From: Nereocystis luetkeana
Taxonomy: Eukaryota; Sar; Phaeophyceae; Laminariales; Laminariaceae
DNA: 64,000 nucleotides
Assembly: GCA_031213475.1 (NCBI GenBank)
Contig: JARUPZ010000021.1
Location: 1,488,001 to 1,552,000, forward strand
Direction: 5' to 3'
Part shown: in pieces, positions 61,770 through 64,000 of the stretch
How the letters are laid out: each line of letters begins with the position of its first letter
Position numbering within the stretch: the first letter of the stretch is position 1
Position numbers and translations under genes: made by a program
The notes under the pieces: generated by a model
What the model saw: the letters and a program-made list of their open reading frames with translations, nothing else
What the model was told of the DNA's origin: nothing
The model's database searches: none

Positions 61770-64000
61770 AGCTATCCACGCCGGCACCTCGAGATTCGTC
61801 TACGTTACGCTGGACCCTCAGCGCAAATGCGCTAGCCAAGTGAATTTGTAGACACCAAGAGCCCCGTACAGCTCTCGTCGAAGTTGTGTAGCGCGCCGGA
61901 GAAAGAGGAAGCTTGATTGGTCCCGGGTCGTCCAAAATCGAACCAAATATACTCCATCCGTGGGCGTAGTCGCGCTGATTTTCCCGAGCTACCACAGACC
62001 GTCGTCGCTCTTGTACCAAAAATGGGCCCCGTTGGGAAGCACGGTGTTGCAGTATCGGCGGAGCCAGTCGGCGTGCGAGACGCAGACATAGCCGGGTGCC
62101 AGGAACCGCTCGCCGTTACCCCGAGAGAACTCCCGTTGTGCCGCGCCGATTCTTATCGGCGGTCTAGGCGGTTGGTTTGGCGATGCTGGTTCGGGGTGCC
62201 GGCCCAGTAGCGCAAAATTGCGTGGCGAGAAAGCTGAAGGTCCATTTCCCGTTCCCAGGATGGACGGAACCGTCCTGTCCAGTGCGTGTCGTACATCACT
62301 GCTATGACGCCACCTCGACCTCGAACCGATTGGTGTCCGGTAATCTTTTCCACTTCGAGTCGGTGAAGATGTGTCGAGACGTCGTCCTGGGTGACGTGGT
62401 ACGGATGAAATTTCTTGGAGAAGTTGTTGAGCACGTACTGCGTCAACTCCGCTGGCAAATACTTCGGCATGTCGCCACGGTCGTGGGGGTTGGCACAGGG
62501 CTTGCAGCGTTGAACTGAAACGCGCCGACGAGCATCCGCGCCGGGCATATCGGAAGGAAGAACAAAATACAGGAGCTTTGCCCCAAGAGGAGATCCGTCC
62601 CGGGTGTCCGCTGCGGAGCAGGGGCCAACTGCGAGAACTTTGTAGGGGCCTGTTCAGTTGAGTGAGAGTTTGGCCTTGAGGACCTTGGCGTCCGTGTCGG
62701 GCTTTGCGCCCTGGCGGATGGTGGTCGCCGTATTGTACACCCACGCCCAGCCGCCAACGTCAAATTTGGGGACCGGACGCAGAGCGTCGGAGAGGGCGGA
62801 GTTGCGGCGGTTCACGCGGGCAACAGTGAAGGCGAGATGTTCGCGAACGATATCGTACGCGCGCTGCTGGCGGTCCGTCGCCAAGTCGCAATAGGCGAGG
62901 TGGGCGCGGGCCAAGCATTGGTGGCCGGCGACTCCAGCACGCTCGAAAACTGTGAGGGGGAGGCGTGACAGCCGACCCATATGTACCTCGTTGGGAGCCT
63001 AACCCGTGGCGGCACTGACCGAATTGTTGTACGCAAATTCGACATGAGGGAGCTGTTCATCCCAGTTGGTTTGGAGCTCGTTGACGACCATTGCCAGTAT
63101 CTGGGCCATCGTGTGGTTTACACGTTCCACCCCACCGTTGCCGTTTGGGTGGTAGGAGCTGGTGGCAATTTTTCGAACCCCGAGATGCTGATATCCGGCG
63201 TGCGAAAGCTTGGAGCAGAACTGGAGGCCGTTGTCCGAGAGCATGCTCCGCGGGCACCCCCAGAGAGAAATATACCGGTTGGTGAGAATGCTAGCCGTGC
63301 CCTCAGCTGTGACCTCTGCCGTTGTGACGGCGTACATGTCGGCTCGGCGGCTGAAACGATCAGTGAAAAGCAAGATGTAGGTATTTCCTCGAGGCGTCAC
63401 CGGCGGAGGGCCGAAATAGTCGATGCTGACGGCGATGCCGGGCCCTTCTGGCAAGGGCAAGGTAATGGTGGGCCACCGGACCGTCTGCCGCGGCGTTTTC
63501 TGTGCTTGGCACTCCAAAGCAGTTGCGTAACCACCACCGGGTGCAGATGCTCTTACCGATCCACCAGTAAAAACGTTCGAGCATAGGTAGGATGCGCGCG
63601 GTTCCTAGGTGGCAGAAAGCCGTGGAATGACAAGCCTGCATGACCCAGGGGTGCATGCGTAGCGGCACATAAATGCGGCCCACCCGGCGTTGCGTGTCTG
63701 ACGCAAGGGGGTGGAGGGCGGCGTTCGAGCGAGTAGAACGATGCCCGCGTCTGTGGTGTGCAAGCGACCTTCGTGAGCCCGTTCCTGAACCTCCGAAGAG
63801 GGAGGGCGCTGGTGGGAAGGGAAACACGACAAAAAGTCGGCTGGCAACACTTCTGGCCGGCCAAGGGCTATGTAGCGCATGACGGCGTTGCACGCGGGCT
63901 CGGCCTGCTGTTCCCGAGCCCAGTCGACGTGCGAATAGCGCGCTGCAGAATCATCGAACTGAAATTCGGCAGCTGCGCCGAGGGCGTCCAAGTCAGGCGT
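61770..64000 (-). mobile_element. Ty3/Gypsy-type LTR retrotransposon fossil, 3' part of pol
   Basis: Minus-strand remnant running off the right edge. Parts recognised from right to left are the region before the integrase, the integrase core (IAVSIDYFGPPPVTPRGNTY; SDNGLQF; a SSYHPNGNGGVERVNHTMAQ block), the integrase C-terminal part, a chromodomain-like segment (LEVEKITGHQSVRGRGG) and a further C-terminal segment reaching about 61770. The chromodomain points to a chromovirus-like lineage. The domains do not lie in one open frame; I judge the copy broken by at least two or three changes and moderately old. Its terminal repeats were not delimited. Confidence 0.85.

Overview
The window looks like nuclear DNA of a photosynthetic stramenopile, most plausibly a brown alga. 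This is inference. It rests on a very intron-rich gene with long, repeat-filled introns, a candidate plastid preprotein with a heterokont-style presequence (hydrophobic signal, Ala-Leu-Glu-Ser-Phe junction, Ser/Ala/Arg-rich transit part), an AlgH/UPF0301 protein of the form known from plants, and a Ty3-type retroelement fossil. I see no bacterial operons, rRNA, convincing complete tRNA or CRISPR array.

Layout. (1) 1 to about 13.2 kb, minus strand: five exons of an AlgH/UPF0301 gene (3533-11180), all joined in phase 0, spread over 7.6 kb of repeat-rich introns. Its first and last exons are not securely placed. (2) 13.85-14.19 kb, minus: a small acidic Ser/Glu-rich protein. (3) 15.09-15.57 kb, minus: a small membrane protein with a probable plastid presequence. 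(4) 16.0 kb to 54.3 kb, perhaps 57.2 kb, plus strand: one enormous gene for a USP4/11/15-type deubiquitinase. I traced 29 exons by protein similarity and splice-phase agreement, plus three more that could form the C-terminal tail. The product is about 1,380-1,454 residues: DUSP, Ubl, two Tudor-like folds, then the USP catalytic core split by a second Ubl and an acidic insert. The catalytic Cys, His and Asn and both CxxC knuckles are present. (5) 57.2-61.7 kb: tandem arrays and no secure gene. (6) 61.77-64.0 kb, minus: a fossil Ty3/Gypsy pol region running off the right edge.

The non-coding DNA is the second story. At least four recurrent short element families recur in introns and between genes: a roughly 225-bp interspersed repeat, two short foldback MITE families, and a GATC-rich element. 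There is also a foldback element carrying its own minisatellite. Trinucleotide tracts (GTT, CAG), C-tracts and degenerate arrays of short palindromes are frequent. The palindromic 9-mer TACCWGGTA occurs at least 17 times against about 0.5 expected by chance.

The plastid-preprotein gene and the deubiquitinase gene are divergent and share a gap of about 440 bp. I see no functional pathway linking the genes. All exon boundaries were read by eye from sequence, family alignment from memory and phase bookkeeping, with no transcript data.
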